Positions 25,316 to 34,582 of a stretch of DNA of 64,000 nt are shown here, piece by piece. The stretch's first letter is position 1, and every line of letters starts with the position of its first letter. The position numbers were made by a program, and so were the translations under genes. The stretch is from Alistipes sp. (GTDB lineage: Bacteria; Bacteroidota; Bacteroidia; Bacteroidales; Rikenellaceae), in assembly GCA_020026335.1 (NCBI GenBank), contig JAHHQO010000009.1, positions 1 through 64,000 on the forward strand. Direction: 5' to 3'. The notes below the pieces were generated by a model that saw only the letters and a program-made list of their open reading frames with translations, did no database searches and was not told where the DNA came from.

Positions 25316-25350
25316 CAAGGCGATGAACAAACATTTTGTTCATCGCTTTG
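25316..25350. terminator. 16-bp hairpin downstream of island B
   Basis: Arms 25316-25331 and 25335-25350 (core GCGATGAACAAA/TTTGTTCATCGC, one G-T wobble), 3-base loop. On the minus strand it follows the relic gene 3' end at 25380-25404, as hairpins also follow the two sister copies at 34192 and 38043. T-tract weak. Confidence 0.65.
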
Positions 25351-25379
25351 TTGTCAATTATTTAACCCGGTTAAAGGCT

Positions 25380-25515
25380 ATTAATACTCTTCCTCGTTGA
25401 AGAAATTTATATACATTGATTATCAATATATTATATCAAAATCAATGAATTTTGCGCAAACAAACCGCACCGTCTGAGACGGGCTGAGGCGATGGGAGGA
25501 AATGGTGGACAAACA
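25380..25515. repeat. Island-end repeat R1 (attachment-site-like)
   Basis: About 136 bp aligning nearly without gaps, roughly 70% by eye, with R2 at 34192-34327. Its first 25 bp, on the minus strand, encode FFNEEEY and a stop, matching the end of the DUF2795 gene at 38044 (3 differences in 25, all silent within the coding part). It also holds the dyad ATTGAT-T-ATCAAT at 25415-25427 and the palindrome TTTGCGCAAA. It marks the left end of island B. Confidence 0.7.
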
Positions 25516-25553
25516 AACACATCTTACAAAAATGTGTTATGGTAAGATCTTGC

Positions 25554-26747
25554 TTATATCTCAGCAAAGCACTGATACAAATTATTGAAATCTGAAATTT
25601 CAATAACATCAAGCCCTAATTGTTCGAGGAAAAATTTCTTGCCATCAGATATCTTATTACCTATATACCATCCTTTTAATCTTATATTATACATTTGACC
25701 ATACTTAGCGCGTTGAATGAGCAACCATCGTAAAAATACCTCATTCTCTTCAAGTGCAAGACCAAAAATGAATAAATCCCTATTAAATATCACATGTAGC
25801 CAAGTGTTGCCACCAATCCAGTTATATTGATTCTTTCCAGCGAATAATTCATTGAACCCATTACTTTGTATCATTTTACGAGCTCGCTCTACGCAACCCA
25901 TATAGTCGCTTAATCCTAATCTTATACTTCTTGGATAGTCTGTCAACCCGTTAATATGCCATATACCAAACCCATCTAAAGGATTTTCTATTTCCTCTGT
26001 TCCATAGTATACATTCCATGGATAAAAATCAGTAAACTTATATTGCTTCCTGTTTGGAGATAGTATGCGTCGTTTAGCCATTATAGATTTTCCAATATAA
26101 ACATCAAAATTTGTTGTAAGAATAGGTGACTCAAATTCCTTAATCTTTGTAATCAGAGCACTCAAATTATATTTTTGCTTATCTGGAAATCTACTGGCAA
26201 CGTTCTTTTTTATTGAATTTTTCAAGATTTGCTGTTTGGCACTATTAGAAAATAATCCCATTACAATTTGCGCGCAGTCTTGATCCGACAAGGAATCTGT
26301 ATTTTCATAGTTCTGGGTACAAATGTTTCTACAAGTAGCCAAATATTCTTTATTGGCATTATTAAACTGATCAATTTGTACTCTGTCTATATTATTAATA
26401 TCAAATTTTGCTGGAGGTAATTTAAAGGCAAAATCAAGCATTTTTTTATATGCTGATACATCTATCTTTTTATCTTTTATCTCATTTGCAATTCTTTTTA
26501 GCCTATCTTCATACGATATATTCGGTCTGAGTATAATCAACTCTATTATATCATAAAACTCTGTGAACGATATCCCAGCTGGAATTTCTTCTTGTTTACC
26601 TGTATACTCTTTCCATAAATCTTCTAGCAATTTTTTCCAAGGTATATTGCAATCTTTATATTGATAATGAATACCATTCCCAATTAAAAAAGCAACTGGC
26701 TTTATGTTTATCAAGTATAGTTCTAATTCTAGAAATGTTATTTTCAT
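25554..26747 (-). CDS. SIR2-like protein, probable NAD-hydrolysing defence effector
   Basis: 397 aa. SIR2-like Rossmann motifs: FLIGNGIHYQY at about 19-29 (NAD-binding glycine), LTTNFDVYIG near 213 (catalytic Asn-Phe-Asp) and IWHINGLTDYPRSI near 264 (catalytic His), then LFIFGLALEENE near 340. Bacterial SIR2-like domains of this type deplete NAD+ in abortive-infection systems (ThsA, DSR, Sir2-HerA and others). It has no helicase or SLOG domain of its own and is last in a minus-strand series after the DUF4011 helicase-nuclease and a broken AlbA_2 gene, AT-rich like them. Whether it works alone or with those neighbours is unknown. Confidence 0.8.
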   Translation of the reverse strand: MKITFLELELYLINIKPVAFLIGNGIHYQYKDCNIPWKKLLEDLWKEYTGKQEEIPAGISFTEFYDIIELIILRPNISYEDRLKRIANEIKDKKIDVSAYKKMLDFAFKLPPAKFDINNIDRVQIDQFNNANKEYLATCRNICTQNYENTDSLSDQDCAQIVMGLFSNSAKQQILKNSIKKNVASRFPDKQKYNLSALITKIKEFESPILTTNFDVYIGKSIMAKRRILSPNRKQYKFTDFYPWNVYYGTEEIENPLDGFGIWHINGLTDYPRSIRLGLSDYMGCVERARKMIQSNGFNELFAGKNQYNWIGGNTWLHVIFNRDLFIFGLALEENEVFLRWLLIQRAKYGQMYNIRLKGWYIGNKISDGKKFFLEQLGLDVIEISDFNNLYQCFAEI

Positions 26748-26831
26748 CAGTATTAATAGAATTCATATGCTTAGCTTTATGGATATCAACAAATTATTAT
26801 ATTCGATCAAAGAACCCTTCGTATTCTTCAT

Positions 26832-27272
26832 CTATAATCTTCCATTCCCTGTTTTACATCCTCCAACACGAATTATTTTACCTAAGTCTTGGAGTCGTTT
26901 TAGATATTTTTGCACCTAACGTGTAGACAAACTCATATTTACACCCATCTGTTCCGCACTAATTTGTGGATTGGTAGAAATCAATTTATAGATTTGCCAA
27001 CCTGCTTTTACGAATTCTTTTGTGAACTTTGATGATGCTTTTACGAACTCTTTTACGACTATTTCTCCGTTGCCTTGTACGAACTCCTGTATTGAAGGAA
27101 CACCATTAGGCGTTATTTCGCCAATGATATCATCCTCATAGTTCAAATTCCAAAGCGTCACATGAAACTCAGAAGCATTGGACATAAAATCCAGAACACG
27201 ATAAGCTATATGCTGTTCATATTGTCGGTAGGTATTTATAATCTTCTTCATTCCGCTACCTCGTTTTTCCAT
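26832..27272 (-). pseudogene. C-terminal relic of an AlbA_2/RecG-like ATP-binding protein
   Basis: Begins MEKRGSGMKKIINTYRQY and FHVTLWNLNY, the characteristic C-terminal part of AlbA_2 (DUF4062/AAA_4-type, RecG-like) putative DNA-binding proteins. A winged helix (QISAEQMGVNMSLSTR) is cut by TAG at 26916-26918 and resumes in frame as VQKYLKRLQDLGKIIRVGG to 26832. The N-terminal two-thirds are missing. It lies 22 bp after the helicase gene stop. A remaining 118-aa product (26916-27272) could be made but lacks the end of its winged helix. Confidence 0.7.
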
Positions 27273-27294
27273 GAGACCCAGGCGACTGAAGAAA

Positions 27295-30200
27295 TCAGCC
27301 TATAGAGGATTCCGTATTACCTGCAATTTGAACTTTGCCATCGGTTTCTGTGAGTTCATTAGTTTTTAGCATTGTTTTGTAAACACTCTGAAGAGAGGTT
27401 GTAATATTCTCTCCTGTTCGTTTGAAGCCAAATTCTCGCGCTACGACAATGAACAGATCATCAGGAGTGATACCATAACTATTGGTTACTATTACCTTCA
27501 TCGCCAAGGCTAATTCTTCGTCGCAGATATATGCGATTGGACGGATATAATCATCTTCAGGATTTGGAATTCTTACTCTTATTTCGTCAAAACCGGCTAT
27601 CCTCACGAATTCTTTTTTATCAACTGAGATTTTACCTTTCAAGTAATGCTTAAATATGAAACTAGTTTCATTTCGCACAACAGAGGTAACCTTTTGTCTG
27701 CCAAATAATGGAGCAACTCTACGGCATAACTCTTCAAAATGTATTGGCTGTTCTTTCGAAATAACATTAAAAATGGCTTCATTTATTTCTGCGGCTCCCT
27801 CTTCTCCAAAAGGATTTGCACGTTCATACAAGTCAAAACCATATCCTGGCTCCGGACTTTCCGTTGGCTCTATAATCTCCTCAATATCAAATGGAGGTAT
27901 GACAGACTGCTCTATTTGACAGTTCTCGACAATATCAGCCTCCAATGCTTTTTCAATAGCACTAACGAGTTTTTCTTCTTCTGTTGTCTGGTCTTTTATC
28001 CAGTCGGTTGACCATATGCGATATATAGTCCATCCCATATCTTCAAGTATGGTCTGACGCAGTCTATCCCTTTCTCGTGCAGTCCTTGCACTATGATAGG
28101 TTGCTCCATCGCATTCGATTCCAATGGCAAATCTACCCGTATTGATTGGGTCTTTGATAGCCATATCAATACGGAAGCCCGAGCATCCTACCTGGGTTAC
28201 TACATTATAACCTTTAGATTGGAGAAAATCGTAAACCGCCTCTTCGAATGGAGAATCAAAATCTAAATTATAATTATATGTAAGTTCTGTTTCCAGAGCG
28301 ATAATTCCTTGTTGTGCAAATTCAATATACGAACGCAGCATCTTTACACCCTCTGAAGATGTTTTGTCGAGATCTATATCATTCGCAGTGATTGAACCAA
28401 CAAGCTTTACGTTGTACTTGGCTCTGGTGATTGCGACATTCAGACGACGGTATCCGCCATCACGGCTTAATGGTCCGAAGTTCATATACATTATACCTCT
28501 GTTATCTTTAGCATATCCTATACTAAAGATGATTGTATCACGTTCATCACCCTGGACATTTTCCAAATTTTTTATAAAGAAAGGTTCTTCTTTGTCTTCT
28601 ATAAAAAATTTATCGAATCTTGAATTCTGCAATCGTCTTTGGCGTATAGCTGCATCTACGGCATTCTGTTGAGCTTCGCTAAATGTTACTACGCCTAATG
28701 AACGATTCGGATGCTTGCGGAAATGTTCAAAAACCAAATCAGCTACTTTTTGGGCTTCAATGATATTATTCTTTTTCCCTCCGCGGTCATATACTCCGTC
28801 CTTAACATAGATATATTCCACGCCGGTGTCAGACACACTTTCTATCGATGAAGGGAAAGTAATAAGCTGGCTATTGTAAACCTTGACATTCGAGAACGCG
28901 ATAAGATGTTCATCGCGGCTTCTATAATGCCATCTCAAACTGCGCTCTGGTAAAACAGCCACAGCTTCATCAAGGACAGATTCAAAAGCTCCGGCATCCT
29001 CGCTTTCTATAATCTCATCGGAATCAATATCATAGTCTTCATCATTAAGTGATGTCGAGAAAAAGTTTGTAGGTGGAAGCTGCTTTGTATCTCCGACAAT
29101 AATGGTTTGTTTGCCTCGCATTATGGCTCCAATAGCATCCTCAGTATGAACCTGTGATGCTTCATCAAAGATGACCAAATCAAAGTTGTAACTCTGTGCC
29201 TCCAAAAACACACTTACAGATAAAGGAGACATCATAAAGCAAGGGCGCAGAGCCGTGATGAGATTTGGAATTGCCATAAAGAGCTTGCGTAATGGCATAA
29301 GTCTCCTTTGCTTGTTAAGTTCCCTTTTCAATATTGCAATCTCATCCCTTGCAGCATTAATTGAATTGAAGTCAGGAATTCTACTTAATGCGCGTTCTCG
29401 AACCCGTGCTCGTGCAATTTTGAACTGTCCTTTATCTAAATCACAGAATTCACTAATAGTTTGTTCTTGTATTCTTCCCCTAAAATCTTGCACGGCAGGG
29501 AACATTGGAAGAATTGCATCAAGCCACAGACGATAAAATCTTTTAAGATATGTATCCGTAATGTAGTTGGAATCTATTTCCAATTCCTCAACTTGTTTAA
29601 CAAATGCACCAAGACCGAGTTTATTGCATTTTTCTCTGTTAGAACAATAGTCAACCCACTCTTCTAACAAATACTTTTTATCACGACAAAGAGACATTCT
29701 CTTGGAAATGTCAAAGATATTTATCTGATAAAAATCTTCCTCATTATTAAAAAGAGATGCAAACCACTCTATATATTCACTTACAGAATCTCTAAGCGTA
29801 GATATTTTACAGCTCGTAGCGCCACAATAGGATATAATATTTTTATCATTGCATACAGCTTTAACAAACGAATCTGGTAAACTATACTGTGTTGCAACTT
29901 TTTTTAATCCTACAGCATATTTAAGAGCATCTATCAATTCTTCCCAATTCGTTTCAAGTCCGTTATAGTAATCCTTGTAAAGTCCTCTGATTTCATCTTT
30001 TTGTCTCGTCAGTTGATTATTCAAATTCTTCAGTAGAATTGGCAAGTCTAAATAAGAGATGGCTGATTCATAATCACACGGTGTGTTGAGAATATTCATT
30101 AAGCCATTGTACTCCTCAATGAACTTTTCAGCCAAAGATATAGTCTCAAGTGAGTATGCATTAATCGTATCCCATACGGAAGTTTCGTCAATTTCAACCT

Positions 30201-32793
30201 TTAGAATCGTCTTCAATATTCTTATTTGTTCATCAATATAACTTGACGAACTTGCCAAATTGAATTGCGAAATTTCAAAGGACGGCAACAGTCCGCAAGA
30301 TGTAATTCGGATGAATTCTGATGTAACAGAATGCTGTTGACTGAGGGCTTTGCTAAATGTATCTATAGCCGTCAAAGTGATATTCCACTGGGTGTCAACA
30401 CCTTGATAATATACGCCATAAAGTTCCTCATATTGATGTTTGTTAGAATCAATTAAGGTTTGAATATCTGAAATAGTCTTGAGAGAATTCAAGGTAGATA
30501 AAGCGTCTTTATAAGATAACTTTCCACCTTGAGACAAATAAGAAGTCAAATGTTTAATATCATTGTGGTAGCTTTTCTTGAAGACTCGTAAAGACGAACT
30601 ATAATCACTTCTAAATCTTTGCAAAATAGGATAGAAATCCAAAGATAAAATTTCATTGTCAAAACGAGATAATATGCTCTGTCGAGCATTGATAAGAGAG
30701 TTGTGACAAGTTTTATGAGCTTCCAAGCCTAACTTTATACGGTTGAGTTCATTTATGTCAAACCATTTTTTCGTAGGCCTAATATTTACAATTTCCCCTA
30801 TTGCGCACACAGACTTTACAAATGAAATCATTTGATTGATAGACTTCGGCGCTAGTATTCCTAATTTAGGACCAAGTTTCTCCGCAGATGCAAACAAATC
30901 GTTAATCTTTGCTGTCGAACGTAATAGGTCAGAATGTGTTCCGTCTATATTTGATGTTAACTGGTTGCTATCTTCGCTATTGATTCTGTTTTGAAGTTGC
31001 GACATAAGAGAGGATAAACTGTCTTTACATTTTGTCGCATCAAAAGACAGTTCCTCGGTGTTAAATATTTTCCTCAGCTTATTTGAAATACGCTGAAATT
31101 CCTCAACGGATTCTTTATATTCACATGCCTTCTTTATTAATGAATCAACATTGTGTTCAAATATCCATTCCTCTGGAATTGCTGGGGACTTGGCTGCAAA
31201 GTTCAGTATTTCAACCAATGTAGTGTTTCCATTCAAAGACGGATTAACATTAATACCTAATTTAGAGCAAGCTGACGTATGCTGTTCGCCTAACTTGTTC
31301 AAAAGATATGTCGCTTGATTAGTATTAGAATCAATATCATGACGCAATTCATTTGACAAATATCTTACTGTCGAATTGCGCCAAACATTATTCAAATAAT
31401 CCTCACTTCTTTTGCTAATAGTTTTAGATAATTCACCAAGCACATATATTCTTTCATTCAGGGCATTGTTTGTTGTATCATTAACATTGTCTATGGGAAA
31501 AATAATATCAGGTGCATTTCCTAGTTTCGCCAATCTTCCTTGTATTGTATAGATGGAAACATTTAGACCGGAAGTAGGCGTATGCAATTCCTCTTGGTAT
31601 TCATTGAGCACATTCCGCTTCCTTTCTAAAAGTTCAAGTTGTGCCAAGGCTTCTTCTCGTACACGGATACGGTCTACATTTATAGAACCAGCAAGTTCAC
31701 GCAGGATTTCCTTCTTATTGGCTTTATGGCTGTGAAGTGTTAAGCAAAAGTCAGCAAGACCTACACTCGCCAAGCGATTATAAACCACTTGCAAAGCCGC
31801 CATTTTCTCTGAAACGAATAGAACTTTCTTTCCATCAGCAATGGCTTCCGCAATAATGTTCGTAATAGTCTGGCTCTTTCCTGTTCCTGGAGGACCTTGT
31901 AAAACAAAGCTTACTCCTTTTTTTGAGAGCAAAATAGCATCTTGTTGACTTGAATCAGCATCTACTACTTGAAATGTATCTATAGGCCTTACCTGTTTAT
32001 CATGGTCAAAATTGTTAAGTTCATCAGGTATCTGTTGTATTGTACTTTGTTCTCCGACGATGGCTGAAATTACGTCATTGTCATTTAGTTTTTCCTCATT
32101 TCTCTCCAAGTCTTTATACATATTGATTTTGAGGAATGATAAATTTGCCAAATGAACACTTCTCTCTACACTCCAATCTTGATTCTCTATTTTAGGGAAC
32201 AATCTTTTCATATACTCTTCAGGGGAGTCGTGTGCAGAATCAAAATCCGGAACACTAATACCGAAGTCATTATCTAGCTTGTGTGCTAAAGGAGGATTAA
32301 TCACGATTTCATCATCATGCAGTGTGAGTCTGTAAGGAGAAGCAATAGATTCTATTAAAAGTCGTACAGGAATTAGAATAATAGGAGATGAGAAAATTTG
32401 AGATGATTCAGGTTGTTCCTTCCATTTAAGCATGCCAAAAGTGAGGTACAAAGTATTTATACCTTGCTCCTCAATAGAGGTATTAGCTTTATATCGTAAT
32501 GATTTTAAAGTCTTTTGCAGATCACCGATAGGTTTATTTGTTTCGATGTCACCTTTAATAATAGTGTCACAAATTTCTTCGCCATCGTCAGAAATTTGCA
32601 CTTTTTTAGCATATGGAAACTCTAATTCTTTTTCACTTATGACAAGCTGATCCCATAATTTTTCAAGTGTAGGAGACGTAATTGTAACATTATTACGCTT
32701 CCCTTCAAGAAAATTTATAAGTCTATTTCTTTTACCGAAATCAAGCAACTGTTTCTTCCATATCTCTACTCGATTATGCAGTTTTTGTCCCAT
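27295..32793 (-). CDS. Giant DUF4011 - SF1 helicase - Vsr-like nuclease - DUF3320 protein
   Basis: 1832 aa. DUF4011 is at the N terminus (WKKQLLDFGKRNRLINF near 12-28). SF1 helicase core: Walker A LQGPPGTGKSQT (near 300), Walker B with VIFDEAS (near 1207), GDTKQLPPT (near 1240), motif V NVQGDERDTIIFS and motif VI LNVAITRAK (near 1450), with a long coiled insert at about 450-1130 between motifs. A DUF559/Vsr-like PD-(D/E)XK nuclease follows (FRIDMAIKD, IECDG near 1558, YRIWSTDW), and C-terminal DUF3320 (about 1680-1810). The same architecture is known as a single-gene antiphage candidate (Hhe type). First gene of island B, with its own promoter. All catalytic motifs look intact. Confidence 0.9.
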   Translation of the reverse strand: MGQKLHNRVEIWKKQLLDFGKRNRLINFLEGKRNNVTITSPTLEKLWDQLVISEKELEFPYAKKVQISDDGEEICDTIIKGDIETNKPIGDLQKTLKSLRYKANTSIEEQGINTLYLTFGMLKWKEQPESSQIFSSPIILIPVRLLIESIASPYRLTLHDDEIVINPPLAHKLDNDFGISVPDFDSAHDSPEEYMKRLFPKIENQDWSVERSVHLANLSFLKINMYKDLERNEEKLNDNDVISAIVGEQSTIQQIPDELNNFDHDKQVRPIDTFQVVDADSSQQDAILLSKKGVSFVLQGPPGTGKSQTITNIIAEAIADGKKVLFVSEKMAALQVVYNRLASVGLADFCLTLHSHKANKKEILRELAGSINVDRIRVREEALAQLELLERKRNVLNEYQEELHTPTSGLNVSIYTIQGRLAKLGNAPDIIFPIDNVNDTTNNALNERIYVLGELSKTISKRSEDYLNNVWRNSTVRYLSNELRHDIDSNTNQATYLLNKLGEQHTSACSKLGINVNPSLNGNTTLVEILNFAAKSPAIPEEWIFEHNVDSLIKKACEYKESVEEFQRISNKLRKIFNTEELSFDATKCKDSLSSLMSQLQNRINSEDSNQLTSNIDGTHSDLLRSTAKINDLFASAEKLGPKLGILAPKSINQMISFVKSVCAIGEIVNIRPTKKWFDINELNRIKLGLEAHKTCHNSLINARQSILSRFDNEILSLDFYPILQRFRSDYSSSLRVFKKSYHNDIKHLTSYLSQGGKLSYKDALSTLNSLKTISDIQTLIDSNKHQYEELYGVYYQGVDTQWNITLTAIDTFSKALSQQHSVTSEFIRITSCGLLPSFEISQFNLASSSSYIDEQIRILKTILKVEIDETSVWDTINAYSLETISLAEKFIEEYNGLMNILNTPCDYESAISYLDLPILLKNLNNQLTRQKDEIRGLYKDYYNGLETNWEELIDALKYAVGLKKVATQYSLPDSFVKAVCNDKNIISYCGATSCKISTLRDSVSEYIEWFASLFNNEEDFYQINIFDISKRMSLCRDKKYLLEEWVDYCSNREKCNKLGLGAFVKQVEELEIDSNYITDTYLKRFYRLWLDAILPMFPAVQDFRGRIQEQTISEFCDLDKGQFKIARARVRERALSRIPDFNSINAARDEIAILKRELNKQRRLMPLRKLFMAIPNLITALRPCFMMSPLSVSVFLEAQSYNFDLVIFDEASQVHTEDAIGAIMRGKQTIIVGDTKQLPPTNFFSTSLNDEDYDIDSDEIIESEDAGAFESVLDEAVAVLPERSLRWHYRSRDEHLIAFSNVKVYNSQLITFPSSIESVSDTGVEYIYVKDGVYDRGGKKNNIIEAQKVADLVFEHFRKHPNRSLGVVTFSEAQQNAVDAAIRQRRLQNSRFDKFFIEDKEEPFFIKNLENVQGDERDTIIFSIGYAKDNRGIMYMNFGPLSRDGGYRRLNVAITRAKYNVKLVGSITANDIDLDKTSSEGVKMLRSYIEFAQQGIIALETELTYNYNLDFDSPFEEAVYDFLQSKGYNVVTQVGCSGFRIDMAIKDPINTGRFAIGIECDGATYHSARTARERDRLRQTILEDMGWTIYRIWSTDWIKDQTTEEEKLVSAIEKALEADIVENCQIEQSVIPPFDIEEIIEPTESPEPGYGFDLYERANPFGEEGAAEINEAIFNVISKEQPIHFEELCRRVAPLFGRQKVTSVVRNETSFIFKHYLKGKISVDKKEFVRIAGFDEIRVRIPNPEDDYIRPIAYICDEELALAMKVIVTNSYGITPDDLFIVVAREFGFKRTGENITTSLQSVYKTMLKTNELTETDGKVQIAGNTESSIG

Positions 32794-32851
32794 ATTACTA
32801 TTATTCTCTAATTATCGTTTCCATAGAAAAAGAGTTACACCTCACTATTTG

Positions 32852-32859
32852 CAAAATTA
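32852..32859 (-). promoter_or_regulatory. Promoter -7 box of the DUF4011 helicase gene
   Basis: TAATTTTG on the minus strand, 59 bp upstream of the start. TTG triplets at 32871-32879 (minus) are near the -33 position. Confidence 0.6.
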
Positions 32860-33087
32860 CAAAAAAGTCACAATATCAACTTGATATCTGATAATTAATT
32901 ATAATAAAATACAGTAGTGCGCAAAAATACTCTTTGTAATCTGTTCCAGTTCCAACTCCTTTTTTTTTGAGGGTTACCAACCTTGTCTTCAAGTTTGGAC
33001 TGATATTCGAAAATCAGTTTTTGTATCATGACCTTTTCCACGCATAATCCATCATGCTTTTTTCAAAAACCATAGATTTCTCAATTT

Positions 33088-33318
33088 CTATAAGTTGGAA
33101 TAAGACCTTAATATCAGTGTTTCCAACCTTCGTGTCATTGTCTGCAATCCATTGATAGTCATCTCCTCCTGTTTCGCATCTTTGAACTGTTTCCAGATAT
33201 AATCGCGTTTATTAAGACGGCTAACGTTCCAACCCATACTTGCTGCCGGTATGCATTTTCCGAGGAATCCGGCCATACTCATAACGGTTCTTGCAATATT
33301 TAGCCAATCAAATAACAC
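33088..33318 (-). CDS. Uncharacterised 76-aa frame, possible gene remnant
   Basis: Contains KGRREVLFDWLNIARTVMSM-like start region, then NKRDYIWKQFKDAKQEEMTI and RRLETLILRSYSNL, predicted helical. I do not recognise the family. The frame is open a little further upstream (VPVGQRAKGRR), so this may be the end of a larger, broken gene. Confidence 0.25.
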   Translation of the reverse strand: MLFDWLNIARTVMSMAGFLGKCIPAASMGWNVSRLNKRDYIWKQFKDAKQEEMTINGLQTMTRRLETLILRSYSNL

Positions 33319-33363
33319 TTCACGTCTACCTTTAGCACGTTGTCCAACAGGAACAATCTAAGC

Positions 33364-33816
33364 ATGGAGAAGCGAACTGCTCTCGTTGAGGTGAATCAGA
33401 AATCCGATGACATATTCTTGTCCATATCATTTGACACACCAGTGACAAACATACCCACTACTCAATTCAAGGACATCGCTGAAGTGGACTGTTATCTGTA
33501 TTCTTGTACTGATTTACGGTTTGGATTCCAAATGCTATCTAAAGTGTATGGTTATAATTACTACAAAGACGAACTTCGCACAACAATTCGGCTAGATTTT
33601 GCTGTCGGATCTGAAAGATCCTACAACCTAAATCAGCCAACCGTTTTTGTAAACGGACTTCTAACGATTTATTTTGGTAACCCGGCGGATGAGTTTTTCT
33701 ATCAGGATCTATCTCAAAATTCAAATTTATTCCATGTTTTATGTATTGACGTCACTTTTTACTTATTGTCAATCAATCCAACTAATATTTTTTCAAATAA
33801 ACAATATCCGGTTTAG
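33364..33816 (+). CDS. Uncharacterised 150-aa frame
   Basis: An open frame of 150 codons in AT-rich DNA, longer than expected by chance, but without a recognised domain, promoter or signal peptide (MEKRTALVEVNQKSDDIFLS start, then a Tyr-rich middle GYNYYKDELRTTIRLDF). It could be a relic or a fast-evolving island gene. Low confidence that it is expressed. Confidence 0.25.
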   Translation: MEKRTALVEVNQKSDDIFLSISFDTPVTNIPTTQFKDIAEVDCYLYSCTDLRFGFQMLSKVYGYNYYKDELRTTIRLDFAVGSERSYNLNQPTVFVNGLLTIYFGNPADEFFYQDLSQNSNLFHVLCIDVTFYLLSINPTNIFSNKQYPV

Positions 33817-34128
33817 GTAGTTCTTTCTTTATCTCTCTATGAAAAATTTGAATATATTCTGACTTGAAGATTCTATTCATATTCAAATTAGATAAAATAT
33901 TGTTATGTAGAAACAACCTCACTCCGAATATATGCTATGGCATTTTAATGTACAAGATGTATAGGTATTCCCATATTGAAGGATATGTGAAATTTGGAAT
34001 AGAACTGACAAAACTCTATAAAGGTGATGTAATTTGTCCAATCAAAGGGAAGGATTAGTTCAAAAACATGCACTTTATCCAAACAAACCAGGCGATTTCA
34101 GACTATCCAATGCGGTTGTCTAAATAAA

Positions 34129-34164
34129 TAAAATCCCCGCTAATCGTATTGATTAACAGGGATT
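34129..34164. terminator. Hairpin after relic gene end at R2
   Basis: AAATCCC/GGGATTT and TAATC/GATTA pair around loop GTATT, with a small internal mismatch. A T-rich tail follows on the minus strand. It occupies the place that the terminator hairpins have next to R1 and R3. Confidence 0.6.
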
Positions 34165-34191
34165 TACATTAATTTCTTTGTCGATTTTTCG

Positions 34192-34327
34192 CTTAATATT
34201 CCTCCTCGTTGAAGAGTTTCATACAATCTGATTATCAGCATATTATCTTGCCATTAATGAGATTTGCGCAAACAAACCGGACCATCTGAGGCGAACTGGG
34301 GCGATTGAAGGAATAGTTGGACAAACA
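34192..34327. repeat. Island-end repeat R2 (attachment-site-like)
   Basis: Second copy of the end repeat. On the minus strand its first 25 bp encode LFNEEEY-stop. It includes the dyad CTGAT-T-ATCAG (34228-34238) and TTTGCGCAAA, in the same order and spacing as in R1. It separates island B from island A. Confidence 0.7.
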
Positions 34328-34350
34328 TTTTTTATATAAAGAGCAACCTC

Positions 34351-34581
34351 TTATTCTAAAGGTTTATTCATACCAGCACTGACAGCTTCCTTAATTTTAT
34401 CAAGAAGTTCCTCTAACTTCGTACGTTCAACTTCATCAAGATTACCCCAATCACACTCGATCTGATTATCTTGAGTCAGTTGTTTTAACATCTCAATATA
34501 ATTAAACTCCGACAAAACAGTTCCAGTCCCAATTTGAACCTGAATATTTCCTTTTTCGTTTTTGCTAAAATATAGTTTCAT
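34351..34581 (-). CDS. Small 76-aa partner of the PHP-ATPase
   Basis: No recognised family. Acidic (IECDWGNLDEVERTKLEELL in the middle), mostly beta then alpha by inspection. It starts one base after the stop of the PHP-ATPase gene, so translation is almost certainly coupled and the two proteins probably work together, perhaps as regulator or immunity partner (inference). Confidence 0.65.
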   Translation of the reverse strand: MKLYFSKNEKGNIQVQIGTGTVLSEFNYIEMLKQLTQDNQIECDWGNLDEVERTKLEELLDKIKEAVSAGMNKPLE

Positions 34582-34582
34582 A

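Larger units (their letters stand above)
25209..25553. other. Intergenic junction of core genome and accessory islands
   Basis: Holds two strong hairpins (25221-25267, 25316-25350) and the first copy of the island-end repeat (25380-25515). No gene is seen. Confidence 0.7.
32794..34350. other. AT-rich region without a confident gene
   Basis: 1.56 kb between the giant helicase gene and the small ORF of island A. It holds the helicase promoter, two open frames of uncertain status (33088-33318 minus, 33364-33816 plus), a hairpin at 34129-34164 and repeat R2. It looks like eroded mobile DNA. Confidence 0.5.

Noticed and set aside
25316..25350. Hairpin considered as a CRISPR repeat or riboswitch
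   Set aside because: It occurs once, without spacers or an aptamer-like core; terminator-like.
33864..34058. 64-codon frame in the accessory region
   Set aside because: Too short and without motif in AT-rich DNA; chance is enough.
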